Notes: generated from the sequence alone by a model not told the origin. Counted from the first letter of the stretch, positions 41,611 through 53,084 are shown. The stretch is 64,000 nt of DNA from Eustoma russellianum (GCA_036186865.1 AP025075.1:19889957-19953956), one strand, 5' to 3'. Made by a program: numbers and translations.

Positions 41611-42530
41611 TGTTAGGTCTGAAATACACTCTAGAGGAGGATGAATAGATTGTTGGGCACTTTTGCGGAATTTTTTTGTTTGGCTCAACTCAAAAGAAAT
41701 TAAAAATCAAAGCAAGAATGGGAAATGAGAAGCAATGAATGTGTACACTAGATATAGAGTGGTTCGAATCGTAAATGATTCTACTCTACTACCACTTTGT
41801 TGCCAAAGTGGATTTTCAACAGCTACTCTTCTTATTAGAGCTAATAAGAACAACCACAGCAACACTTACACTAAAACCTTAGCGTAAGCAACAACAACAA
41901 CAACTTCTTGCACAATATACACTTGTGCAACTAGAACAACTACAACTCTTAGCAAGAACAACTTCTTGCTACCTCACAACTTCAACAAAGTTCTCTCAAG
42001 AACTTTCTCACAGTGAGTTGAAGAAATATAGTAAGGTTCACACTTTCTCACTAGTCTAAGCACAAGCAAGACATCAAATATTTATGGTTCCTCTTGTGCT
42101 AGACTCTCTATCTCTCAATTTACAACAATGAAGAGCAAAAAAAAGCTTAACAAGCTTTAAGAAATTTTACAAATGTGAGAGAACTATGCAACAATGGATA
42201 ATGAAGCTAGATGATGTAGAAAGTGTGTGTTTGCCTCATCCAACTCTCTTCTTTTTATAGATGAAGTTCATCACGTTTTTGAGCTCTCCACCATGTCTTG
42301 AACAACTCCAAATGTCAAGATAATGTCCAAATAGTCTTTAGCCATCCTATGGAGTGATTTGATCCTCAATAGCCAACCTAGGATTGCTTAGACATGAACA
42401 CAATAGTCAAACAAGCATGTAATATGTGGGGTTAAATTCTACAAGAAAATTGAGCAAGATTGGATAGAGAAAATACCATGAATCTCCCTTGGATTTTGTT
42501 CCAACGTTCAAAAAATTTTGAATTCTGGGG
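41610..42530 (-). repeat. left arm of E (LTR-like, minus)
   Basis: Inverted relative to 43018-43940. On the minus strand it includes a TATA-like CTATAAAAAGAAGAG (about 42250), CTCTAGAGTGTATTTCAGAC and the terminus CCTAACA. CAACAACAACAAC repeats lie in the middle. Confidence 0.75.
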
Positions 42531-42895
42531 GACATCGATCGATCTATGTGTCTGGGGTGAGAGATCGATGTCCTCCAGAAACTTTGTAGTTTTTGAAACT
42601 GCTGACATCGATCGATCGAAGTCCCCCTGGAGGAGACTGATGTCACTTCGACCGATCGATGTCCCCTGGACTGAGAGATCGATGTTGGACAGAAAGTATT
42701 CTGCCTGACAGCGATCGATCGAAGTCTCCCTGAGGAGAGACTGAAGTGACATCGATCGATCGATGTCCCTGGGTTGAGAGATCGATGTTGAATAGAAAGC
42801 TTACTAACTGACATCGATCGATCGATGTCAGAGGCTGAAGTGACATCGATCGATGGATGTCCCCAGCCTGAGAGATCGATGTTGAACAGTGATTT
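42530..42895. promoter_or_regulatory. CGATCGATCG array, centre of E
   Basis: About eight motifs close to GACATCGATCGATCGATGTC, with CTGAGAGATCGATGTTG and GGAGGAGACTGA(A/T)GT words between. It is upstream of the TATA-like boxes of both arms, so it occupies the U3 position for two divergent LTRs. ORFs on both strands rich in DIDRS/RSMS are repeat artefacts. Confidence 0.8.
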
Positions 42896-43017
42896 CCAAT
42901 CTCAACCATTTTTGACATAGTTTAATTTTCTCATCTTGCATCAAGTCTTAAACATAAATTTAATTTATTTAAAACATCTTTTTATCATGAAAACAATTTA
43001 TAACTTGACACGATGTC

Positions 43018-43940
43018 CCCCCAGAATTCAAATTTTTATGCTCATTTGAACAAAATTCAAGGAAAATTCATGATGTTTTCTCTTTTCAATATTGCTCAAT
43101 TTCTTGTGGATTTTTCTCTAACATTACACATGCTTCCTTGACTATTATATCCATGTCTAAGATATTCTAGGTTGGCTATTGAGGAACAAATCACTCCATA
43201 GGGTGGCTAAAGACTAATTGAACATTGTCTTGACATTTGATAAAGTTGAAGATATTGTGGAGACTCCAAAACGTGGTGAACACCTCCTATAAGTAGAAAA
43301 AGTTTAGATCAGGCAAAAACATACTTTCACCATCATCAAGCTTTATTCTTCAGTATTGTATATTTTCTCTCATATGTGTAAAAGTGCTTAAAGCTTGCTA
43401 AGCTTTTCTTTGTTATTCATTGTTGTATATTGAGAGATAGTGAGTCTAACACAAGAGGAACCCTAAACATTTGATCTCTTGCTTGTGTTTAGACTAGTGA
43501 GAAAGTGTGATCCCCACTATTTTCTTTTAACCCACTGCGAGAATGTTCTTGACAGAACTTTGTTGAAGTTGTGAGCTACCGAGAAGTTGTTCTTGCTTAG
43601 AGCTGAAGTTGTTGTAGTTGCATAAAGGTGTTTTGTGAAAGTAGTTGTTGTTGTGGTTGCTTACATTAAGTTGTTAGTGTAAGTGTAGCTGTTGTCGTTC
43701 TTATTAGCTTGAATAAGAAGAGTAGTTGTTGAAAATCCACTGTGGCAACAATGTGGTAGTGGTGTATAATCATTTACGATTCGAATCACTCTAAATCCGG
43801 TGTACTCATTAATTGTCTCTAATATCTCGTTCTTGTTTGATTTTGAATTCGTTCTGAGTTGAAGAAAGCCAAAAATCAAAAACATTCCGCAAAATCGTCC
43901 AACACTCTATTCACCCCCTCTAGAGTGTTTGTTACGGATT
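43018..43940 (+). repeat. right arm of E (LTR-like, plus)
   Basis: Plus-strand LTR-like sequence with TATA-like CCTATAAGTAG (about 43289), AACACTCTATTCACCCCCTC (about 43904) and, shortly after, TTGGTATCAAAAT, which resembles the tRNA-iMet primer site TGGTATCAGAG. Part of that last word may belong to F. Confidence 0.7.
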
Positions 43941-43955
43941 CACCATTTGTCTATT

Positions 43956-44640
43956 GGTATCAAAATAGAAGTAACTTGAGAACAAACAAAAGAAGTAAAT
44001 TACCTTACCGTTACAGCCAACGATGAAAAGTTGGTACATTTCTTCATGGAGTGTCCTTCCTTATTACAGAAGTAGCAACTCTTGGATCTTTTGCGCAACT
44101 CCAATCCAGTATTCGGTTTCTTATCCTTGCTAATCTCTTTTTTTGTTCCTAATCTTTATCCACAGCTTTCCGTTTCTTGCGTCCTTATTCTCAGAAGCCA
44201 TGACATTGTTAACACCTTCAGTTGTTTCATGTTTAACATCTCCTACTCTTGAACATAATACAATATAAGCTCATTTACTGTCTATTTTTCCTTTTGACAT
44301 TTAATATCCTCTTAGAAAGTGTGTAAACTTAGAATGTAATAAGTAGAGAATCATGACTACTAATATGTCATCCGACCCATCAAGTTTCATGGCCCTTAAC
44401 TTTGAAATCGCATGAATCATCTCAAGGATGTGCTCTCCTATGTTGCCTTGTCGAGAATATTGTTTTGAACAGAATTTCTTTAAGAGAAATATCAGCTAAG
44501 AATTCATTAGATGTTGTGCTCTCAGAAACATCTCCCTAGAAAGCCTCAGAAATGGTATTTTGCATGATCTTAAGACACAAGCGATTATACCTTAACATGT
44601 AGGACATATTTAACTTTTCATCTTATGTACTTTTGTCATT
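43956..44640 (-). pseudogene. copia F gag with zinc knuckle
   Basis: On the minus strand, with many breaks: RYNRLCLKIMQNTISEAF near 44590, ESTTSNEFLADISLKEILF, then the CCHC knuckle CYFCNKEGHSMKKCTNF (44078-44028) followed by HRWL. These are the standard gag blocks of a common plant copia lineage. All frames are broken. Confidence 0.75.
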
Positions 44641-45420
44641 TAGTTTTGTTGGTTTATTTATATGTAACGTAATGTGTAGATAACCAGACCAAGGACAATT
44701 TCCTATTGCTCTTTCTAATCCTTATAATTTCAACAATTGAAAGTCTAAATATCTTTAGCGCTAGCAATTTTTTTTTTGAAATTATCAATGAGTATATAAA
44801 ATGTGTATAATAAAATAAAATCATGAACATGATATTTCGTCTACGAATCATTTTTTTAATATGTAGTGCTCTTTGGAGTCACTTAATCTTGTCTAACTAA
44901 TAGGTGCAGTAAAAATATGATAGTCAGTAAAAATTATGATAATATTTTATATGTCAATTAGCTACTTTCTTCTGGTCTGATAAACTAATCGCATGGTGAC
45001 AATATGATTATCAACTCTTTCGTTACTACTACCATGCATATATCAGTTAAATTTATTCTTTCTTTGAACCGATTTAGTATTTACATACAATATATACACA
45101 ACACTTTATAATTAGAAAATAAATAATTATTCATTTGAGAACTCACTTCGATGAGATGGTACCATAATTACTTATTTACTAAAATATATACTTTAAACCG
45201 TTCTATTGTGATTCAAAATTATTTAAGTCTACACTATAAACTTTCATATATCTCATATTTCAACGTGCCAAATATTCACATACAAAGTACAATATATACT
45301 CTGGATACGTTGATTGCAGAGTCTAAACCACGTATTATTAAATTGACGTCGATGGTTAATGATCAGAATATACTAAATTTGAAGTACATCTTCCAGAATG
45401 CATAAAGCAAACAACATACA
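44641..45420. other. AT-rich stretch, no gene recognised
   Basis: AT-rich sequence upstream of F gag on the minus strand. It could hold the F leader and 5' LTR, but no LTR ends or primer site can be supported. Small ORFs are chance. Confidence 0.4.
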
Positions 45421-45535
45421 CCCCCTTTCTATTTGTATACATAACATACACGTAGGTAACATAATTTGAATAGAATCAGGTTGATTTCTCCTTTTGGCTA
45501 CCATGGAAACCTCACTAAGGGAAAACAAAATTCAA

Positions 45536-45775
45536 TCAATCAATCGTACCCATTATTTCCCAACGACAGCAAAAACTATCGTTACAGTCTGGGGAAGATA
45601 AGTGGCAGGCAAACAATACCTCTATCCCAAGGGATAAAGAGTTTGCTTCCAGTGAGACCTCCGGCTCTATATGTACCTGCCTAAACGGCACAATAATAAG
45701 GATCTGATGTGCTAGTTTGTTAGTGAGGTAATTCATGAAATACAAAGAGGAGACTGTCGATATTACAATACTCAT
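45536..45775 (-). pseudogene. possible exon, unidentified
   Basis: The minus strand reads HIEPEVSLEANSLSLGIEVL, FACHLSSPDCNDSFCCRW and EIMGTID then stop. It is preceded by TTTAGGCAG, an acceptor-like sequence. Composition looks protein-like, but I recognise no family. It lies just left of LTR A2. Confidence 0.25.
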
Positions 45776-46137
45776 AACTGTTGAGAAAAAGTGTCTGAAT
45801 GATTTACAAATGCATTATTTAAATAGTACGTGTTTACGAAATGCATGGCAAATTTATTACTTGACACGTTTTTGTGATATACATGCCTCATATGCTTTAT
45901 ATATTGATGTCATACTAACAAGCCATGAAGCATTAAAGCTTACATCATATGGCAAACATTTCTTGTCTTTGAACTATTTTCATGTGCCATCATTAATAAA
46001 CTAAACTAGTTCATTAATTGAAGTACTTAAGTTACTGAACTAACTAGTTAATTAAATGGAGATATATTTAGACAAAGCATGATGGCAACAAATTTGGAAA
46101 AGGAAAGTCTCCTCCCCATTTGGACATACATGCCTAC

Positions 46138-46168
<31 letters not shown>

Positions 46169-46192
46169 CATATATATATATACATATATATC

Positions 46193-47752
46193 CTACAGCA
46201 TGTGGATGGTCGATTAAACGGCTGGCATTCTCGTCTCCTCTCTATGGCAGGGAGGCTAGTTTTGATACGCTCGGTCCTGGCAGCGCTACCTTTACATATA
46301 TTAGCGGCTGGTGGTATGCCTCAATCCATCATTCGAGTACTTAATAGAAAGATGGCAGCATTTTTTTGGGGGGAAAGACATCATTGGGTTGCATGGAGAG
46401 ACATTTCTATTCCAATAGAAGAAGGTGGCTTGGGAATTCGCAACCTTCGTGACCTGCAACAGGCATATCAATGCCAAATTTGGTGGAAATATCAGTGTCA
46501 TGACACTTTATGGAGTAGGTATATGCATCAAAAATATGGGAGACGGAATGACTACATCCCAAGACTTACAGATTCCCCGGTTTGGAAAGCTATCTGTCGC
46601 ATTCATTCCATATGTCTACCGAATTCCAGTGGACTGGGCACGTTTCTATCATGGACGTCTACACCTTCGGGAGAATTCTCGCTAAAATCAGCATACATGA
46701 TTTGTCGGGTTTCGCGGCCTACATTAATGTCGGCTAGATTTATTTGGAGTAAGTATCACTCGCCTTCCATTCGGATATTTTTGTGGCGTATATTTCATTC
46801 AGCCCTCCCACTCGAAGACTATATCGGCAAATACACCACGGCACGCCCAACCCAGTGTCCTTTCTGTAAAACACATTCAGCTACAGTCGAACATTTGTTC
46901 ATCTCATGCTCGCGCATCCGTTTTCTATGGAGTTTTTTTGCCGCGGAACTTAATGGCGTGCATCCGTCCACGCTATCGCTTAGACAATATATCATGGCAT
47001 GGTGGTATCGATCCACTCTCACATCACTCCTAGGCGTCTTGAGGATAATAATTCCTGGGATTATATTATATAATATTTGGCGTCATTATGCGCAGCTAAT
47101 TTATGGTGACATTGCCCGCTTCTCTACATCCGCACTTCGTAATTCTATTCATTTTGACATTCACACGTGGGTACTGAAGATACAAGGAACCAAACTAGCT
47201 GCACTTCCGTCGACCCCTATACCCTGGCTGCCTCAGATTCGGCCCCCTAGACTTCGCATTATGCGCTGGCAAACCCCTCCCTCTGGCAGGCTCAAACTAA
47301 ATGTGGATGCAGCTGTGGGACAGCAATACGCGGCAGGAGGTGGAATCCTTCGCGATCAAAATGGTTCATGCATTCGGGCTATTTCCTTTCGGCTACCTAG
47401 TTGCACTCCTCTGCAGGCTGAGATACAGTCCACCCTGTTTAGCCTGCTGTATTTCCTCCCATATTACCGCTCGATAATTGTAGAGTCCGACTGTGCTCAA
47501 ATGCTTACAATTCTTAGCAAGTCGAGTCGTCCAACAGGACTTTATCAGCTCCGCCTACTACATGATCTCATTCGTCAGCATCGGCTTGATTTAGTCCATA
47601 CATATCGTGAGACAAACATGCCGGCACACTATCTTGCGCAACACGCCATGTTGCAGCCTCTAACGGGGGAGTACAACAACTCCACTCTTCCACCCCTGGT
47701 TCAGGCTTCGGTGACCCTGGATCTTTCCTCGGTGGCTTTACGTGCAGCATGA
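46193..47752 (+). pseudogene. LINE2 ORF2, C-terminal part: thumb, zf-RVT, RNase H
   Basis: Open for about 520 codons from LQHVDGRLNGWHSRLLSMAG. The region after RT includes KMAAFFWGERHHWVAWRDIS. The zf-RVT segment has TQCPFCKTHSATVEHLFISC. RNase H has LKLNVDAAVGQQYAAGGGIL (first Asp), PLQAEIQSTLFSL (Glu), IIVESDCAQML (Asp) and ETNMPAHYLAQHAML (usually N..AD.LA, here Pro-Ala-His, so the last acidic residue may be lost). It ends VALRAA and TGA. Frame upstream through the TA repeat is accidental; no start codon of the LINE is present. Confidence 0.9.
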
Positions 47753-48704
47753 CCTTCACGTTTATAATATGGGTTGCATTTGTTGGAGATATTCTGCCCG
47801 TGTACTAAGTGACACGGGCAGGACCGGTATGTTTCGTATTTATCACATATGCTGCTTTCTGTTATCGCTGATTGTTTTTAATGCTGTCTTTCTTACTATG
47901 TGCAATGGCTGCTGCGATATGGCTGAGATCCGCCGCTACATGGCTGTACACAATTTCCAAGTCTTCCATATGGATTGGCTATGTCAACTTCTCCCTGCCT
48001 GTACTCTGATCAGTACAGGCAGCCTCGGTACGTTTTCTTTTCTCAGGCATTCAGCTTATTCTGTTAGACTATTCAGCCAGCTGACATTGAGCTATGCTTT
48101 GCATTGGTTATCGGTTGTGAGCATTGGAGTGGCCGTTGAGGACATTTGCTGCAATTTTCTCTTGCCCAAGACACAGGCGTCAGCTTGCAATTTCTCTCTG
48201 GTTGGAGGCATGGTTTGGCTTTCCACATGTTGTTCTGCCGGCACATCCTCATGGGCCGGTACAGTATTGATGAGGCAATGGCTAGCACACACTCCCAGAG
48301 TCCCGTCAGAATACAATGTCTGTCTATGGATGAAGTTTATGCATAAAAGGGTTGGTATCACTGTCGCCCCTTCTCCGGTTGGCTTACATGCTGTCGCCAT
48401 ACTCTCTGTCACCCAACGTCGTTTAAGCAAAGAGGTCCTTCAGTCGCCTTTCTTTTATTACTGGATTCCAGCAGAATTTTTCTCTTGTAACGTTACATTC
48501 AATAGTGTCTATCACCATTCCAGATATATAAATATGTACGCTTTTTCCTTCGCCGGGGTTTTATCCACAAGGGTGGTTTTACCCGGCAAGGTTTTAATGC
48601 GGCATATCATATATATTCTGGATGTTGATAATCAAAAATTTGAAGTTGCGTTATGCTTTCATGAAATATGGTTTTCCTCCGCCATAAGTGAGGGCTTTAT
48701 TTAA
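47742..48704 (+). CDS. open frame in LINE2 3' UTR, doubtful
   Basis: A 320-codon frame without stops overlaps the ORF2 end and runs almost to the poly(A). Its first ATG is at 47769 (MGCICWRYSARVLS). The product would be Cys- and Leu-rich with hydrophobic stretches (CCFLLSLIVFNAVFL). The length is unlikely by chance, but the last part translates the conserved non-coding 3' motif of plant LINEs (48560-48605), and I recognise no domain. Treat as unproven. Confidence 0.25.
   Translation: MQHDLHVYNMGCICWRYSARVLSDTGRTGMFRIYHICCFLLSLIVFNAVFLTMCNGCCDMAEIRRYMAVHNFQVFHMDWLCQLLPACTLISTGSLGTFSFLRHSAYSVRLFSQLTLSYALHWLSVVSIGVAVEDICCNFLLPKTQASACNFSLVGGMVWLSTCCSAGTSSWAGTVLMRQWLAHTPRVPSEYNVCLWMKFMHKRVGITVAPSPVGLHAVAILSVTQRRLSKEVLQSPFFYYWIPAEFFSCNVTFNSVYHHSRYINMYAFSFAGVLSTRVVLPGKVLMRHIIYILDVDNQKFEVALCFHEIWFSSAISEGFI
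48555..48605 (+). other. conserved 3' end motif of plant LINEs
   Basis: GCCGGGGTTTTATCC, then GGTGGTTTTACCCGGCAAGG and TTTTAATGCGGC. Words of this kind recur near the 3' ends of many plant LINEs and may be recognised by the reverse transcriptase during target-primed synthesis (inference from family knowledge). Confidence 0.6.
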
Positions 48705-51057
48705 TAAAAGCAGTTTTCGAAAAAAAAATATATATATACATATATATATATATTCAGATTTTTTAAAAAAAAGGCACAATACACATATATTCCAACGTAC
48801 TATCGACACGTTACATTTGTTACAAACGTACGTCAATGTCACACCACTATATACACCTCATATTTATAAATGTATTCAGGTCTTATATCATATGATATAA
48901 GTCATGGTGATGACAAAACTATTACGACACGTTATAAGGTTATAAACCGAAAATTGTTGTATCAGGTGACTACCGAAACTTCGCCAACGTGTCAAGTACT
49001 TTCCATATAAAGATGGAAAGCCCATATACTTTGAAAATAGCCAAAAATTTCGTGGCTCACATGTTCAAATCAGCCATGAAATCATTCCATGTTGGCACAC
49101 ACAAATCACCCACAATTTAGTCCAAATGGTGAAGATTTCGAATTCAAATAATTAAGCACATGAGGCGCCTATATTAATCAGCCATTAGAACTGAATATCT
49201 AATTTATTTTATGTATATTATGTGTGACATAATATATATAACATGTGCAAAAAGTTTGAATTTAATCAAAAAAAAAATCGCATAATCGACGAAAGACAGA
49301 AATTCAGTTTTCTACGAATACAACACATGGAGCGTTTTTGGCATGAGTTGTAACATATATCTAGACATTTTTTACACATTCAAGACATGTTAAAGTGTAC
49401 TAGAATATTCAAATTAGGGTTGATTACAATTTACCATATATGTGTAAACATTATTTGATAAAACTTACTAAAATGAAATTCCAGCACATGTACATTCATG
49501 TTACACGTCATTCTCAGCCTAAATGGAGCCTATGTTGAGCTTAGTTGAAATCTCAATTGGTGGAGAATATGCCACACAAGGTTAGTGACACAAAAGAAAG
49601 AGCTAGACAAGGTAACAATTCAAACATTTCAAACTACTACACATGCTGAAAATTTTGCAGCACATATAGTATATGCTGGCCGATTTTTTCACTATTTTTA
49701 GTGATCAATTTGCTTCCCATAATTGAAGGGATTGAATGGTGATTGTTAGGTAACCTTTAGACTACTAATTGACACATGTTTAATGAGTTTTATTCAGATT
49801 TTTATAGCACACTAAATGATGACAAGTTGGACCAATCATCAAGTGACAAGTAAGCAATGCCAAGACATCCATCCAATCAAAATATGCCAAGAGAGCAAGA
49901 TGGTGTCATTTCTACACAAGGAAATCTTACAAGGGCATTAAAGAGATTTCTCAAGAAGGAAAGATATCCTGGGGGTGGCCACATATGATAAAAAGTGAAG
50001 AATAGTGCAAACAAGTTCAAGACTACAACTCTCATTCTCTCAAGATCAAGAAGCTCTACTATTTTCTTCTTCTCTTTTTCTTTCTTTTTCTTCTTCTTGT
50101 CTCAAGTCTATTGTTCATATATTCAAAATATTGTATAAGTGTTGATCATACCATCATACACATTTCATTTGTTGTGAAAGGTTGATCAAGGTGTGATCAA
50201 ACCTTCATCCATTCGGTGGTGGTGTCCGTGATCCGTTTGCTTGATTGTATTATTTGTAAAAGAGTGGAGTTAGTGTGTAACTCCAGTCACTCTTGTGGTA
50301 AGGTATTTTTGGTGTTTAGTGATAACCGAGGAAGGTGTCCTCGAAGGCTGGAGTAGGTTGTGTTAACCAAACCAGTATAAAATTCTTGGTGTTCTTACTT
50401 GTCAGCACTTTACTTTCATTTTTCAGTTTTTGCATCATTTTCATTGCAACGGTATAAATAGCAAACAATTTTCAAAAATCACACAATTTTCCAGAAACAT
50501 AGCCACACCTCCTAGATTTCATTTGGCACAAGTTTCACCTTATTTTGATAAGTATAAGTCAGTCAAACATTAATAGTTCTGAGACTAGTGCAATCTGATT
50601 TTCAGACTTGCAAAGGTTGAGAACATCAACGTATTTGATATACTTACCAAAGAAATTTTAAAAAACTATTTCAAACATTTAAAATACATATCCTAAGGGT
50701 CATTCCGTAAAATGTTCAGATCATTTGGAGTTGTAAATTAATAGAAATAAAATTTTCATTTTGAAGAACACTTACTGACAGATTTACAAAATCTCAGTAA
50801 AAATAGTTTTTCAAGGCCTTATGCTTTGAATTTTGATTTGAAATTTTTATGTCACGTACATAACATCTGAAAGTACTTTTTCACCAAATTTCACGATTTG
50901 TGGAGTTCTGGAAACTGATCATTCAATTAATCCAATACAGGGTCTGAAAACATAATCTGTTTTCAAAAGCGGGTAATTGGTAACAAAAAGTTTTAAAAAC
51001 CAATTTTTCCGCACCCGCTATTCAACCCCCTTCTAATGGTTCTATACAGGACCTACA

Positions 51058-51091
51058 AATGGTATCAGAGTGCATGCACACTCACTACATG
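51058..51091 (+). other. primer-binding site and leader stub after LTR A2
   Basis: TGGTATCAGAG starts at 51060, two bases after the LTR, and matches the initiator-methionine tRNA primer site. About 30 bases later, at CATGATTTAAAT (51091), the sequence switches to LTR A3 lacking its first ~40 bases, so the A2 internal region has been deleted. Confidence 0.85.
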
Positions 51092-53084
51092 ATTTAAATA
51101 CAACGTGCTTAAGAAATGCATGATAATTTTATAACTTGACACGTTTTTATGATAAACTTGCCTTATATACGTTATATATAATGCTGCCGTACTAACAAGC
51201 CATGAAGCTTTAAAGATTACATCAAATGGCAACATTTTTTGCGTTTGAACTATTTTCAGGTGCCACCATTAATGAACTAAACTAGTTCATTAAGTGAAAT
51301 ACTTAAGTTAATGAACTAACTAGTTCATTAAATGGAGATATATTTGGAGAAGGCATGATGGAAACAAATTGGGAATGGTAAGTCTCCTTATTCACCTATT
51401 AAAAATCCTACATATACATATATATTATATATACTCATATTTTTAAAAAAAAGGCACAATACACATATATTCCGACGTACTACCGACACGTTACATATAT
51501 CACAAACGTACGTCAACGTCACACCACTATATACACCTTATATTTATGAGTATATTCAGGTCTTGTATCATATGATGTAAGTCACGGGGATGAAAAAATT
51601 ATAACGACACGTTATAAAGTTATAAACCGAAAATTGTCGTATCGGGTGACTACCGAAACTTCGCCAACCTGTCACGTACTTGCCATATAAAGATTGCCAG
51701 CCCATATACTTTAAAATAGCTAAAACTTTTGTGGCTTACATGTTAAATTCAGCCATAAAATCATTCCGTGTTGGCACATACAAATTACCCATATATAAGG
51801 CCAAATTGTGGAAATTCTATATTCCTCTTTTTAAGCACATAGGCCGCCACTTAGTACAGCCTTATGAGCTGAATATCTACTTTTTTTATATATATTATGT
51901 GTGACATAATATATATATAACATGGGCAAAAATGTTGAATTTAATCGGAGAAAAATCGTGTAATCGACAAAAGTCGAAAATTCGGTGTTTTACGAACACA
52001 ACACATGAAACGTTTTTGGCATGACATGTAACATGTATCTAGACATTTTTTACATATTCAAGACATATTAAAGTATACTAGAATATTCAAATTAGGACTG
52101 ATTAGAATATACCATATGTGTATAATTATTGTGCACTATCTTACAAAGTTTACAAAAATGAAATTCAGCACATGTTGAAGACCATATCACACACCTACTG
52201 CAGCCTAGTGGAGCTTATGTGGAGCTTAATTGGCATATCAATTGGTGGAGAATAAGCCACAAAAGGTTAGTGACATAAAGAAGGGAATTACACAAGGTAA
52301 CATTTCAAAACTTCGAAAATATAACACATGATGAAAATGCAGCATGCTAGACTTAAGGCCGATTTTTCTATAGCGCCCCTCACCCGGACCTCGTCCGAAT
52401 ACGGTGCACCTGTCGTACCTCATTAAGGAGAGTACAAAGCGTCATGCATAACATGCGGAAATCCATAACTTAAGCCATGGACTCCCATGCTAACATTTAA
52501 CATGGTAGTAAAATTTAGGCAATATTAAAACTTTTCAAAATAAACGTGCATCACAAAAGTACATACTTCCCAAAAGTAATAGTCCACAAAACACGTCACA
52601 GATACCCCAAAGAGTTTAACATAGTTCACAATACAAACGTCATGGCCGCACAAAAGTCCTTAAGCTTTGCCTTCTTCAGATTTCCTTGCCTACGGATATG
52701 GTACTCTCGGCTCATCCTCGATCCACTTAATCTTAGCATTAGCTGGCTCTGGGAAAAAATAAAAGTGTGAGTGATAAAAATCACCTAGCAAGAATACAAT
52801 AAACCACCATGAAATAAATAAAGATTTATAACATGAATGTATTACCCCAAGAACCTCAAATAATAATTCATACCTGGTCTTTAATCCTGAATTTGCTTGA
52901 CGTTATAGCCTAAGCATAATTGTAGGTAATGCTATACCAATAATATCTTATTAACCATTAAATGTAACATGCAACATGTCAACGTGCTCATGAGTTATGC
53001 AAAATGCAATGCTTGATGTCATGTCGTGTCAAATCATCATTTTGGTCCCATAAAATAACATGTCAGAAAACAGAGTGTTAGATC

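Larger units (their letters stand above)
41130..43955. mobile_element. inverted LTR complex E inserted in copia F
   Basis: Order on the plus strand: 41130-41255 (X reversed), 41256-41610 (CGATCG array), 41610-42530 (arm, reversed), 42530-42895 (array), 42895-43015 (X), 43018-43940 (arm). The arms are imperfect inverted repeats of about 920 bp, clearly alike by eye. Each resembles a copia LTR from TATA box to the ACTCTATTCACCCCCTCTAG end. A primer-site-like TTGGTATCA follows the right arm. F gag sequence lies to the right and F protease to the left, so the complex interrupts F. Confidence 0.75.
46191..48728 (+). mobile_element. LINE2: 5'-truncated L1-type LINE with poly(A)
   Basis: It begins inside ORF2 after the RT palm, at TCCTACAGCATGTGG, and ends with TTTAATAAAAGCAG and a run of nine A. 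It inserted in the (TA)n tract of LTR A2; TA/CATATA sequence on both sides (46139-46190 and 48729-48751) probably hides the target duplication. ORF2 is open to its stop, so it is much younger than LINE1. Confidence 0.9.
45779..51057 (+). repeat. LTR A2 of family A, interrupted by LINE2
   Basis: It starts TGTTGAGAAAAAGTG and ends ACAGGACCTACA; without LINE2 it is about 2.7 kb. No polypurine tract lies to its left, and a primer-binding site follows on the right, so it is a 5' LTR. The U5 side contains the GAACCAGTATAAAATTC and GATAACCGAGGAAGGTGTCC words conserved in A1 and A3. No gene of its own. Confidence 0.85.

Noticed and set aside
26127..42895. CRISPR-like arrays
   Set aside because: Repeats are degenerate palindromes with related, not unique, spacers, in LTRs of a plant genome with no cas genes.
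42407..42918. ORFs rich in DIDRS/RSMS
   Set aside because: Same cause: frames created by the CGATCGATCG array of complex E on both strands.
46079..46190. N-terminal extension of the LINE2 frame through YIYIYI
   Set aside because: The residues come from A2 LTR and its TA tract upstream of the LINE truncation point at about 46191.
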